64,000 nucleotides of DNA from Rhodobacterales bacterium. Its GTDB lineage: Bacteria; Pseudomonadota; Alphaproteobacteria; Rhodobacterales; Rhodobacteraceae. Below, piece after piece: positions 54,268-63,226 of the stretch. The position numbers and the translations under genes were made by a program. The stretch spans positions 124,001 to 188,000 of the forward strand of contig JAPLPE010000020.1 in assembly GCA_026400355.1 (NCBI GenBank). Direction: 5' to 3'. The notes under the pieces were generated by a model, which worked only from the letters and a program-made list of their open reading frames with translations, was not told where the DNA came from and ran no database searches. Positions within the stretch are counted from its first letter, which is position 1, and each line of letters opens with the position of its first letter.

Positions 54268-57200
54268 ATGCCTGAGAACGACCACCAGCAACCCCGCCGG
54301 ACGCTGCCTGACGACGGCACGATGACGCCCAATCCCAGGGCGGATTTTGTCGAACTGGGGCTGTTCACCTGCTTTTCTTTCCTCCGCGGCGCCTCGGATG
54401 CCGTGGACCTTGTGCGCGAGGCCTGGGCGCTCGGCTATGACGCGCTGGGGGTGGCGGATATGAATACCCTGGCGGGCGTGGTGCGGGTGCATGGCGAGGC
54501 GAAGAAGGCAGGGATCCGGCCGCTGATCGGGGCGCGGCTCGCGCTGCTCTCGGGCGAGGTCTTTCTGGCCTATCCGCTGGACCGGGCCGGCTACGGGCGG
54601 CTGTCGCGGCTGATCTCGAAGGGGCGGATGCAGGATCCGGCAGGGAACTGGCAGGCAAAGGGAGTCTGCGATCTGACGCTGGATGATCTGGCGGGGGCCT
54701 CTGAGGGGATCATGCTGATCGCCGTGCCGCCGGAGGACATTGCGGGGTTTGCCCGGGCCCTGCCCCGGCTGAGGAAGCTGCTTCCCACGCTCGGCCATAT
54801 CGCGGCGAGTTACCTCTATCGCGGCGATGACCGGGCGCGGATCAACGGGCTGGACCGGCTGGCGACACAGCATGGGCTCAGCCTGCTGGCCACGAATGAC
54901 GTGCTCTATCACGCCCCGTCGCGACGGCCCCTGCAGGATGTGATGACCTGCATAAGGGAAAAGACGACACTGGCCGAGGCGGGTTTCCGGCTTGAGGCCA
55001 ATGCCGAGCGGTATCTGAAATCGCCCGCCGAAATGCTGCGGCTCTTTTCGGAATGGCCCCATGCGATCCGGGCCACGCGCGCGGTGGCGGATGCCTGCAC
55101 CTTCAGTCTGGACGAGTTGAAATACGAGTACCCGCGCGAGGTGATCCCCGAGGGGCGGACCCCGCAGGACTATCTGGAGGAGCTTACCTGGAAAGGGACG
55201 GAGTGGCGATACCCCGAGGGCGTGCCGCTGCCGACGCAAGCAGTGCTGAGGAAGGAGCTGGCGATGATCGCCAAGCTCGACATCGCGCGGTATATCCTGA
55301 CCATCCATGACATCATCCGCTTTGCCCGCGATGTGGCGCGCCCGCCGATCCTCTGTCAGGGGCGCGGGTCGGCGGCCAATTCGGCGGTCTGTTATGTCTT
55401 GGGCATCACGGCGGTGGACCCCGCACAGCACCAGCTTCTGTTCGAGCGGTTCATATCCGAGGAGCGCAAGGAGCCACCCGATATCGACGTCGATTTCGAG
55501 CATGAGCGGCGCGAGGAGGTGATCCAGCACATCTATGGCAAATATGGGCGGGACCGGGCGGGGCTTTGCGCCACTGTGATCCACTACCGTCCCCGGTCGG
55601 CCATCCGTGAGGTGGGCAAGGTCATGGGTCTGTCCGAGGATGTGACGGGGGCCTTGGCCAAGACCATCTGGGGGTCATGGGGCAAGGATGTGGGCGAGGG
55701 GCATGTGAAGGAGGCGGGGCTTGACCTGTCCGACCCGGTCTTGCGCCGCACGATCCTGATCGCGCAGCAGATGATCGGCATGCCGCGCCATCTGGGCCAG
55801 CATGTGGGCGGCTTCATCCTGACCGAGCGGCCGCTGACGGACACCGTGCCCATCGGCAACGGCGCGATGCCGGACCGGACCTTTATCGAATGGGACAAGG
55901 ATGATATCGACGCACTGGGGATCTTCAAGGTCGATATTCTGGCACTGGGGATGCTGACCTGCATCCGCAAATGCTTTGACCTGATCGAAGCGCATTACGG
56001 GCGGCGCTATGATCTGGCCACCGTCCCCAAGGAGGATGCGCGGGTTTACGAGATGCTCTGCCGGGGGGATTCGGTGGGCGTCTTTCAGGTGGAGAGCCGG
56101 GCGCAGATGAACATGCTCCCGCGTCTTCGCCCGCGCGAGTTCTATGATCTGGTGATCGAGGTGGCCATCGTCCGGCCTGGGCCGATCCAGGGCGACATGG
56201 TGCATCCCTATCTGCGGCGGCGGAACGGGGAGGAGGCGGTCGAATACCCCTCGCCCGGCGCGCCGCATGATCCGGCGGAGTTGAAGAACATTCTGGGCCG
56301 CACGCTGGGCGTACCGATCTTTCAGGAACAGGCGATGAAGATCGCCATCGAGGCGGCACAGTTTTCCCCCAAGGAGGCCAATGAGCTGCGCAAGGCGATG
56401 GCGACATTCCGGTCCACCGGCACCATCGGCAAGCTGGAGGAGAAGATGGTGGGGCGGATGGTGGCGCGCGGCTATGATCCGGACTTCGCCAAGCGCTGTT
56501 TCGACCAGATCAAGGGGTTCGGCGAATATGGGTTCCCCGAAAGTCATGCGGCGTCGTTCGCTTTGCTGGTCTATGTCTCAAGCTGGCTCAAGTGCCATTA
56601 TCCGGGGGCTTTTGGCGCGGCTTTGCTCAATTCCCAGCCGATGGGGTTTTATGCGCCCGCGCAGATCGTGCGCGACATGCGCGAGCATGACGTGGTGATC
56701 CGCGCGCCGGATGTGAATTTCTCGGACTGGAACACGTCGCTCGAGCCGATTTCGACGGGCGGGTTTGCGGTGCGGCTGGGGCTGCGGCAGATCGGGGGGA
56801 TGCAGGAACAGGCGGTCGCGCGGATCATGGCGGCGCGGGAGGAGCCTTATCGCGATCTGGAGGATATCCGGGCCCGCGCCGGGGTGGGATCGGCGGTCGT
56901 GCGCCGTCTGGCCGAGGCGGATGCGGTGCGGTCGATGTTCATCGACCGGCGGCAGGCGCTGTGGGAGGCCAAGGGGCTCAAGGATGCACCCGACCTGCCC
57001 CTGTTCCGCGAGGTGCGGGATGAAGGGGCCGAGGTGACGGTGCCTCTGCCCGCGATGCCCGTCTGCGAGCAGGTGGTCGCGGATTACCAGACGCTGCGGC
57101 TGTCGCTCAAGGCGCATCCAATGGCTTTTCTGCGCAAGAGCCTGAAGAAGCAGGGCTATGTCGCCTGTGCCGATCTGCCGGGAACGCGGAACTGGCAGAA

Positions 57201-57597
57201 GGTGAAACTCGCGGGGCTGGTCCTGATCCGGCAGAGGCCCGGGTCCGCCAAGGGCGTCTGTTTCATCACGCTGGAGGATGAGACGGGGGTGGCCAATCTG
57301 GTGGTCTGGCCCAAGGTGATGGAGGCGTTCCGCAAGGTGGTGATGCAGTCGCGCCTTCTGGTCATCCACGGGACGGTACAGCGGGATGTGGAGATTATCC
57401 ATGTGGTCGCCGATACGCTTGAGGACCGGTCGGACGCGCTTCTCCGGCTGTCGCCGGACGGATTTGCCCCCGCGATGGCGCATGCGGATGAGGTGAACCG
57501 GCCGTTGGGCAATCCGCTGGCCAATCCGATGTCGGCACCGAACAGGGGGCATCCGCGGGATGCGCGGATCATTCCGAAGAGCAGGGATTTTCATTGA
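54268..57597 (+). CDS. dnaE2: Error-prone DNA polymerase III alpha subunit DnaE2
   Basis: A 1109-residue C-family polymerase for translesion synthesis in the SOS response, usual DnaE2 length. The N-terminal PHP domain begins FVELGLFTCFSFLRGASDAV; the catalytic core holds CQGRGSAANSAVCYVLGIT near 362 and PDIDVDFEHERREEVIQHIY near 404, with catalytic aspartates, and the fingers segment HLGQHVGGFILTERPL near 510. The C-terminal OB fold follows (VKLAGLVLIRQRPGSAKGVC near 979). ATG at 54268 chosen; ATG at 54322 is an alternative. It lies 72 bases after imuB and is probably co-transcribed. Confidence 0.95.
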   Translation: MPENDHQQPRRTLPDDGTMTPNPRADFVELGLFTCFSFLRGASDAVDLVREAWALGYDALGVADMNTLAGVVRVHGEAKKAGIRPLIGARLALLSGEVFLAYPLDRAGYGRLSRLISKGRMQDPAGNWQAKGVCDLTLDDLAGASEGIMLIAVPPEDIAGFARALPRLRKLLPTLGHIAASYLYRGDDRARINGLDRLATQHGLSLLATNDVLYHAPSRRPLQDVMTCIREKTTLAEAGFRLEANAERYLKSPAEMLRLFSEWPHAIRATRAVADACTFSLDELKYEYPREVIPEGRTPQDYLEELTWKGTEWRYPEGVPLPTQAVLRKELAMIAKLDIARYILTIHDIIRFARDVARPPILCQGRGSAANSAVCYVLGITAVDPAQHQLLFERFISEERKEPPDIDVDFEHERREEVIQHIYGKYGRDRAGLCATVIHYRPRSAIREVGKVMGLSEDVTGALAKTIWGSWGKDVGEGHVKEAGLDLSDPVLRRTILIAQQMIGMPRHLGQHVGGFILTERPLTDTVPIGNGAMPDRTFIEWDKDDIDALGIFKVDILALGMLTCIRKCFDLIEAHYGRRYDLATVPKEDARVYEMLCRGDSVGVFQVESRAQMNMLPRLRPREFYDLVIEVAIVRPGPIQGDMVHPYLRRRNGEEAVEYPSPGAPHDPAELKNILGRTLGVPIFQEQAMKIAIEAAQFSPKEANELRKAMATFRSTGTIGKLEEKMVGRMVARGYDPDFAKRCFDQIKGFGEYGFPESHAASFALLVYVSSWLKCHYPGAFGAALLNSQPMGFYAPAQIVRDMREHDVVIRAPDVNFSDWNTSLEPISTGGFAVRLGLRQIGGMQEQAVARIMAAREEPYRDLEDIRARAGVGSAVVRRLAEADAVRSMFIDRRQALWEAKGLKDAPDLPLFREVRDEGAEVTVPLPAMPVCEQVVADYQTLRLSLKAHPMAFLRKSLKKQGYVACADLPGTRNWQKVKLAGLVLIRQRPGSAKGVCFITLEDETGVANLVVWPKVMEAFRKVVMQSRLLVIHGTVQRDVEIIHVVADTLEDRSDALLRLSPDGFAPAMAHADEVNRPLGNPLANPMSAPNRGHPRDARIIPKSRDFH

Positions 57598-58054
57598 GAG
57601 GGGGGACGGTGCGCTGAAGCGCACCCTACGCTGATGGGGCCCGGCAGTCTCAGGTTGCGAAGGGACCCAAACGGAGCGGGATCAGCGGGGCTTCCAGTGG
57701 ACACAACGCCCCGCTCACGTCCGTTGCTATCCCCGGACCGGATTAAGCCAGCCTCGCATAAGGGCGACATCTGCCCCGGCGGGCGCGGAGCGCCTGCCTG
57801 CCCAGGGGCAGGCGCTGCCCGAACGCACAGGCGTCCGGGCGGAAAGCGGAGATGGGGGGCATGACCAAGGCGATGGCCCTGGTCATTCAACGCGGTGCCA
57901 TGCGAGCCGTCCGGTCGTCGGCGTAGGGCGGGGTTTACCCCGCCTCTTCGGGACCACACAACGAAACGCCCAAAAAAGCGGCGCATGCCGGGGACAAAGC
58001 GGGTGGGATGAAGGGAAGGATTGTAGCGGCAAAAAACCCCCGTAAGATTGATCC
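57598..58054. other. Intergenic region with hairpin repeats, no gene seen
   Basis: 457 bases. GGTGCGC-TGAA-GCGCACC plus CCTACG (57608-57630) and GTAGGGCGGGGTTTACCCCG (57924-57943) are inverted repeats; the second pairs GGCGGGGT with ACCCCGCC. They carry the GTAGGG/CCCTAC motif also seen at 5.95, 9.6 and 22.0 kb. ATGACCA/TGGTCAT (57861-57886) is a minor pair. The first hairpin may end the dnaE2 transcript. The region ahead of 58055 should hold the promoter of the ATP-grasp/Anbu operon; no clear -35/-10 was found. Confidence 0.5.
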
Positions 58055-59539
58055 ATGACACAGACTTTCGACGAAATGTGGGGCCGCAGCTTTGGCCAGA
58101 GCCAGATGCAGGGGGCTGAGAGCGCTTTGCCGCAGGCGCAATCTCAGGTGATGTACGAAGGTCTGCGACCGCCCTATGCAGAATTCGACAAATGGCTGAA
58201 GGCCGAAAACCCGGCGCGCCTGCAGCGCAAGCAGCTTGAGGCCGAGGAGATATTCCGCCTGACGGGGATTACCTTCAACGTCTACGGCCGGGCCGAAGCG
58301 GCAGAGCGGCTGATCCCGTTCGACATCATCCCCCGCATCATCGCCGCCCGCGAATGGCAAAAGCTTGCCCGCGGGATCGAGCAGCGGGTGCGGGCGATCA
58401 ATGCCTTTCTGCATGACATCTACCACCGGCAGGAGATCATCCGGGCGGGGCGGCTTCCGGTCGAAATGATCGCGCGGAACACGGCGTTCCTGCCGCAGAT
58501 GATCGGCGTGTCGCCACCGGGCGGCGTTTATACCCATATCGTGGGCGTCGATCTGGTCCGCACGGGGGACGACCAGTTCTATGTGCTCGAGGACAATGCG
58601 CGGACGCCGTCGGGTGTGAGCTATATGCTCGAAAACCGGGAAACGATGCTCCAGATGTTCCCGGAGCTATTCTCGAAGAACCGGGTCAAGCCGGTGAGCA
58701 ACTATCCCAAGATGCTGCACCGGTCGCTGGCCGCCTGTGCACCTGCGGCGACCAGGGGGGCACCGGTCGTCGCGGTGCTGACGCCGGGGATCTACAATTC
58801 GGCCTATTACGAACATTCGTTCCTTGCCGACAAGATGGGGGTCGAACTGGTCGAAGGGCATGACCTGCGGGTCGTGGACGGCCGGGTCGCGATGCGGACG
58901 ACGCAGGGGTATCAACCGATCGACGTGCTCTATCGGCGGGTGGATGACGAGTACCTTGATCCGCTGAACTTCAATCCCGAAAGCGCGCTGGGTGTGCCGG
59001 GGATCATGGATGTCTACCGGGCGGGGGGCATCACGATTGCCAATGCGCCGGGGACGGGGATCGCGGACGACAAGGCGATCTATTCCTACATGCCTGATAT
59101 TGTGGAGTTCTACACCGGCGAAAAGGCCATCCTGCAGAACGTGCCGACCTGGCGCTGTTCTGAAGCGGATGCGCTGGCCTATGTGCTCGACCATCTGGCG
59201 GAACTGGTGGTCAAGGAGGTCCACGGATCGGGCGGATACGGGATGCTGATCGGGCCGACCTCGTCCAAGAAGGAAATCGCGGCGTTTAGGGACAAGCTCT
59301 GTGCGCAGCCGGGGAATTATATTGCGCAGCCGACGCTGTCGCTGTCGACGGTCCCGATCCTGACCAAGGCGGGGCTGGCGCCGCGGCATGTGGACCTTAG
59401 ACCTTACGTGCTGGTCTCGCCGGATGGGGTCACGATCACGCCAGGGGGCCTGACGCGGGTCGCTTTGAAGAAGGGAAGCCTTGTCGTCAACTCGTCACAG
59501 GGTGGCGGCACCAAGGATACCTGGGTACTGGAAGAATGA
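58055..59539 (+). CDS. Circularly permuted ATP-grasp ligase (DUF404/DUF407 type)
   Basis: A 494-residue protein of the circularly permuted ATP-grasp family, thought to form peptide or amide bonds on unknown substrates. Typical stretches are LKAENPARLQRKQLEAEEIF near 50, EWQKLARGIEQRVRAINAFL near 101, DNARTPSGVSYMLENRETM near 178, KEVHGSGGYGMLIGPTSSKK near 387 (nucleotide-binding loop) and the very conserved end VNSSQGGGTKDTWVLEE. It begins the four-gene Anbu operon and overlaps the next gene by four bases. The predicted product or target is not known. Confidence 0.93.
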   Translation: MTQTFDEMWGRSFGQSQMQGAESALPQAQSQVMYEGLRPPYAEFDKWLKAENPARLQRKQLEAEEIFRLTGITFNVYGRAEAAERLIPFDIIPRIIAAREWQKLARGIEQRVRAINAFLHDIYHRQEIIRAGRLPVEMIARNTAFLPQMIGVSPPGGVYTHIVGVDLVRTGDDQFYVLEDNARTPSGVSYMLENRETMLQMFPELFSKNRVKPVSNYPKMLHRSLAACAPAATRGAPVVAVLTPGIYNSAYYEHSFLADKMGVELVEGHDLRVVDGRVAMRTTQGYQPIDVLYRRVDDEYLDPLNFNPESALGVPGIMDVYRAGGITIANAPGTGIADDKAIYSYMPDIVEFYTGEKAILQNVPTWRCSEADALAYVLDHLAELVVKEVHGSGGYGMLIGPTSSKKEIAAFRDKLCAQPGNYIAQPTLSLSTVPILTKAGLAPRHVDLRPYVLVSPDGVTITPGGLTRVALKKGSLVVNSSQGGGTKDTWVLEE

Positions 59540-60480
59540 CGATGCTGGGCAAGACGGCGGGCGGGCTTTACTGGATGTTTCGCTATCTGGAGCGATCCGA
59601 GAATACAGCCCGTCTGGTCGAAGCGGGACAGCGGATCGCGCTGACGCGATCCTCGGCGGATGACGAATGGACGAGCGTCCTTCAGACGGCGGCGGTGCTG
59701 TGGGGGTATAGCGAAAAGTACCGCGATGTGACCAAGGACAATGCGATCGACTGGATGCTGCGCGACCCGGCTAACCCGTCATCCGTCCTGTCGGTGGTCG
59801 AAGCGGCGCGAAACAACGCCCGCCTTGTGCGCACCGCGCTGACGCGGGAAGTCTGGGAAAGCGTCAACGAATGCTGGATGGTGCTGAAAGGCGCGCTGGC
59901 CAAGCGGGTGAATGAACGCGACCTGCCGCAGGTGCTGACCATCATCAGGCAAAGGTCAGCCTTTGTGCGGGGCGCGATGGCCGGGACGATGCTGCGCAAC
60001 GACATCTACAACTTTGCGCGGATCGGGACCTTTATCGAACGGGCCGACAATACGGCGCGGATTCTGGACGTGAAATACTGGGTGCTGCTGCCATCGGCGC
60101 AGGCGGTGGGATCGAATCTGGACAATGTGCAGTGGGAAACGATCCTGCGGTCGGTGTCGGCCGAGGGGGGTTTCCGCCTGACCTATGGGCAGGAGGCGCG
60201 GCCAAGGGAGATTGCGCAGTTCCTGATCCTCGACAAACGTATGCCGCGCAGTCTGGCGTTCTGTGCTGAAAAGCTGGCTGACAATCTGGGTTATCTGGCG
60301 ATGGGCTATGGCACGCGACTGCCGTCGCACGCGTTGTCGGATGCGTTGAACGATGTGAAGCTCGACACCTCGATCGAGACGATCTTTGAAGGCGGGTTGC
60401 ACGAATACATTCAGGATTTCCTGCGGGCGACGTCGGCTTTGGGCGCGCAGATGGAAGTCGATTACAGGTTCTATGTCTGA
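59536..60480 (+). CDS. Alpha-E domain protein (DUF403)
   Basis: A 314-residue, largely alpha-helical protein of the alpha-E family, always linked to circularly permuted ATP-grasp and transglutaminase-like genes. LGKTAGGLYWMFRYLERSEN at the N-terminus, DNAIDWMLRDPANPSSVLS near 72 and the AGTMLRNDIYNFARIGTFIE segment near 149 are diagnostic. No enzymatic motif is known; the family name refers to a helical domain with conserved glutamates. Start overlaps the previous stop (ATGA), end overlaps the next start (TGATG), so all are translationally coupled. Confidence 0.93.
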   Translation: MTMLGKTAGGLYWMFRYLERSENTARLVEAGQRIALTRSSADDEWTSVLQTAAVLWGYSEKYRDVTKDNAIDWMLRDPANPSSVLSVVEAARNNARLVRTALTREVWESVNECWMVLKGALAKRVNERDLPQVLTIIRQRSAFVRGAMAGTMLRNDIYNFARIGTFIERADNTARILDVKYWVLLPSAQAVGSNLDNVQWETILRSVSAEGGFRLTYGQEARPREIAQFLILDKRMPRSLAFCAEKLADNLGYLAMGYGTRLPSHALSDALNDVKLDTSIETIFEGGLHEYIQDFLRATSALGAQMEVDYRFYV

Positions 60481-61280
60481 TGCGCCTGCGGATATCCCAC
60501 TCCACCCGTTATGTGTATGACCAGCCGGTCCCCTATGCGCTGCAGCAGTTGCGGCTGACGCCCAAATCGCACGGGGCGCAGTCGGTGATCAGATGGACGA
60601 CCATGGTCGAGGGCGGGAAGAAGGAGCTGACCTTTGAGGACAGCCACCGCAATACTGTCGACCTGATCAGCTTTGATGCGGGCACGCAGGCCGTCACGGT
60701 GACCTGCGCGGGCGAGGTCGAGGTGCGCGAGACGCATGGGGTTGTGGGCCAACATGCGGGTTACATGCCCGTCTGGATGTTCGAACGGGTGACGGCGCTG
60801 ACCAAGCCGGGCGCGGCCACGCGCAAGCTGGCGCAGACCGTGGGCGGCGAGGCCAATGTGCTCAAGCGGATGCATGACCTGATGGCGCTGACCGGGGAAG
60901 TGGTGAAATACACGCCGGGGCGCAGCCATGTGAAATCGACCGCCGAAGAGGCTCTGGCCGCAGGATTCGGCGTTTGTCAGGATCAGGCGCATGTGTTCAT
61001 CGCGGCGGCCCGCGCGATGGGGGTGCCAGCGCGTTATGTCTCGGGCTATCTGATGATGAATGACCGGGTCGATCAGGATGCGACGCACGCCTGGGCCGAG
61101 GCCTGCATTCCCAATCTGGGCTGGGTCGGGTTTGACGTGGCCAATTCCATCAGTCCAGACACGCGATATGTGCGCGTGGCAACGGGGCTGGACTATGCCG
61201 AGGCAGCCCCGGTATCAGGGATGCGACTTGGTTCGGGGGCGGAGGTGCTGACCGTGACGGTCGCGGTGCAGCAGCAGTAG
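60480..61280 (+). CDS. Transglutaminase-like cysteine peptidase with bacterial transglutaminase N-terminal domain
   Basis: A 266-residue protein. The N-terminal beta-domain starts MRLRISHSTRYVYDQPVPYA, the usual Bact_transglu_N signature. The papain-like core has the catalytic cysteine in AAGFGVCQDQAHVFIAAARA near residue 165 and His in DATHAWAEACIPNLGWVGFD near 200, with Asp in FDVANS. Members of this family may hydrolyse or transfer peptide amide bonds. Coupling to the ATP-grasp/alpha-E genes and Anbu suggests it processes the peptide made by the ligase. Cytosolic; no signal peptide. Confidence 0.93.
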   Translation: MRLRISHSTRYVYDQPVPYALQQLRLTPKSHGAQSVIRWTTMVEGGKKELTFEDSHRNTVDLISFDAGTQAVTVTCAGEVEVRETHGVVGQHAGYMPVWMFERVTALTKPGAATRKLAQTVGGEANVLKRMHDLMALTGEVVKYTPGRSHVKSTAEEALAAGFGVCQDQAHVFIAAARAMGVPARYVSGYLMMNDRVDQDATHAWAEACIPNLGWVGFDVANSISPDTRYVRVATGLDYAEAAPVSGMRLGSGAEVLTVTVAVQQQ

Positions 61281-61295
61281 GCGGAGCAGTTCCAG

Positions 61296-62027
61296 ATGAC
61301 GTATTGCGTGGCCCTGCGACTGAACCGGGGGCTTGTGTTCATGTCCGATACCCGCACGAACGCGGGGCTCGACAATATCTCGACCTATCGCAAGATGTTT
61401 TCCTGGTCGGCAGATGGCGAGACAACCATCACGATCCTGACGGCGGGGAATCTGGCCACGACGCAATCGGTGGTGAGCCTGATCGACGAAAGGATGAAGG
61501 CGCCGGGCGAGCGAAACCCGTCGATCCTGATGCTGCCGTCGATGTATCAGGTGGCCCGTCTTGTCGGGCAGACGCTGAAAGAGGTGATCGGTATGCATGC
61601 CCAGACCGGGCAGAAGGCCGACTCGACCTTTAACGCGTCGATCATCGTGGGCGGGCAGGTCAAGGGGTCCGAGCCCCGTCTGTTTCTGATATACCCTGAG
61701 GGGAACTTCATTGAAGCGGGGCTCGATACACCGTTCCTGCAGATCGGCGAGACCAAATATGGGCGGCCGATCCTTGTGCGGGCGTTTGATCCGGATATGT
61801 CATTCGAGGCGGCGGTGAAACTGCTGCTGGTGAGTTTTGATTCAACGATCAAGGCGAACCTGTCCGTCGGGCTGCCCATCGACATGCAGATCTATGAGCG
61901 GGATGCGCTGAAGCTGGGCCTGTCAAGGCGGGTGAAATGGGATGATCCCTATTTCCAGAAGATCTCGCTTGGCTGGGGCGATGCGCTGAAGCGGGCGTTC
62001 GACAGTTTGCCGGATATTGAGCTTTAG
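61296..62027 (+). CDS. Anbu, bacterial proteasome homologue
   Basis: A 243-residue Ntn-hydrolase of the Anbu (ancestral beta subunit) family. After Met removal the protein would begin with Thr2 (TYCVALRLNRGLVFMSDTRT), the catalytic nucleophile of proteasome subunits; YRKMFSW and TAGNLATTQSVVSLIDERMK further resemble beta subunits. Anbu assembles into open rings rather than closed barrels and has no clear unfoldase partner. It is 16 bases after the transglutaminase gene with GGAG upstream. Its conserved operon mates hint at a role on a special peptide made by the ATP-grasp enzyme. Confidence 0.93.
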   Translation: MTYCVALRLNRGLVFMSDTRTNAGLDNISTYRKMFSWSADGETTITILTAGNLATTQSVVSLIDERMKAPGERNPSILMLPSMYQVARLVGQTLKEVIGMHAQTGQKADSTFNASIIVGGQVKGSEPRLFLIYPEGNFIEAGLDTPFLQIGETKYGRPILVRAFDPDMSFEAAVKLLLVSFDSTIKANLSVGLPIDMQIYERDALKLGLSRRVKWDDPYFQKISLGWGDALKRAFDSLPDIEL

Positions 62028-62074
62028 GGTCTGGGGGCGGAGTTTGTGGGAGGCCCCGGGGCTTTGCCCGTCGC

Positions 62075-62110
62075 CATTGTGCTTGCACCATTGGCGCTCA
62101 ATGGCGACCC
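62075..62110 (+). repeat. 36-base dispersed repeat (CATTGTGCTTG type), second copy
   Basis: CATTGTGCTTGCACCATTGG to CAATGGCGACCC, aligned over its whole length with the element at 41791-41826. It begins about 50 bases after the Anbu stop, with GGCCCCGGGGCTTTGCCC just before it; CCATTG/CAATGG can pair. Probably a terminator-associated element. Confidence 0.65.
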
Positions 62111-62172
62111 CACGGGATATTCTTGGCCGGAAGAAGCCGGAAGAGAAGGAAACTTTGCTGCGCGGTTCTTCG

Positions 62173-62940
62173 TCAGAACGAACGCGTGACGCCGAGGAAG
62201 AGGCTGGTTGTGCGGTCCTGGCCTACGACTGGACTGTCGACGATGGCGTCCGGCAGGAAGTCAACGCGGAGGGCGCCGATGACGCTGGTCTTTTCGTTCA
62301 GGGGAATGAATGTGCCGATGGCGAGGTTGGGAATCCAGACATTGCCGGGGGCGTAGGCGGGGCGGGTGGACGTCGCCTCGTCGGGGTAGACGCCCCAGGC
62401 GTATTGGGACAGGTCGGCGCTTTGCCATGTCGCGCCTGCACCTAGGTAGACCGGCAGGTAGCCGGCAAAGACCATTTGGCGCAGTTCCAGCACGACCTCT
62501 TGCCCGCCGTTGACGCCTGTCACTTCTTGCACGGCGCGGAGTCGGAACTGGGTCAGGTCGGTGATCTGGTATTCCGCGGCGATCCCCGCCTCGCCCGAGG
62601 GGCCGCGGTCGACCCCTTCGAGCGGGTCGCCGGCGCTGTCGACGATGACCTGATAGACGCGGGGGGCGATGACGAGGTCGAGTTTGAAATCCTCGCCGTT
62701 GACGATGCCGTAGCGGAGGCCGTCCAGTAGACCGATGGACCAGTTTTCGCCGATGTAGTTCAGGATCGGCAGGCCGGTGAATTCCCAGCCGCCGTCCGCG
62801 TAGGGGCTGTTGTTGGCGACAAAGGCGAGACCATAGTTGAAGCCCGAGGGGCGTTCGGGAGCCTGGGCGGCGGCGAGACCGGGGGCAATAAGCGCTGCAA
62901 GCGCGAAGGCGGTGGCGCGGAACATGGGTTGATCTTTCAT
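62173..62940 (-). CDS. MipA/OmpV-family outer-membrane protein
   Basis: About 255 residues with a Sec signal (FRATAFALAALIAPGLAAAQ, cut after AAAQ or AAA) and a beta-barrel-like mature part. GLAFVANNSPYADGGWEF, FTGLPILNYIGENWSIGLLD and DLVIAPRVYQ near the start, and the final aromatic-ended strand TTSLFLGVTRSF, match MipA/OmpV proteins, which scaffold murein enzymes or act as porin-like antigens. ATG at 62940 is chosen; ATG at 62925 is nearly as good, and neither has a clear Shine-Dalgarno. Convergent with the Anbu operon. Confidence 0.85.
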   Translation of the reverse strand: MKDQPMFRATAFALAALIAPGLAAAQAPERPSGFNYGLAFVANNSPYADGGWEFTGLPILNYIGENWSIGLLDGLRYGIVNGEDFKLDLVIAPRVYQVIVDSAGDPLEGVDRGPSGEAGIAAEYQITDLTQFRLRAVQEVTGVNGGQEVVLELRQMVFAGYLPVYLGAGATWQSADLSQYAWGVYPDEATSTRPAYAPGNVWIPNLAIGTFIPLNEKTSVIGALRVDFLPDAIVDSPVVGQDRTTSLFLGVTRSF

Positions 62941-63226
62941 GGTCTTGCGACGAGGCGCGCATGATCTGCGTGGGATCACGCGACTTCTACAAAAACATGG
63001 CAGGAATGGATGAAATAACAACCCCGGCCAGATTGCTGTTCTGTTGCAATTGTTGTCCGGGACGGGGTGAAGAGTTGAAAGTCGGCGGCACCGGACTGCA
63101 ATAGGGGCTGTTGTCTGCATTTGGGATTGCAAAGCCGCGACCAGAGAGAGGACAGTAGCGCGGGCTTCAGGCGATCAGTGCCATGGGTGCCCGCACCGTG
63201 TGCCCTGTGGAGATCAGTGAGGCAGA

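Noticed and set aside
57634-57864. Short open frame in the gap between dnaE2 and the ATP-grasp gene
   Set aside because: No Shine-Dalgarno, Pro/Arg/Gly-rich composition and hairpin repeats within; looks non-coding.
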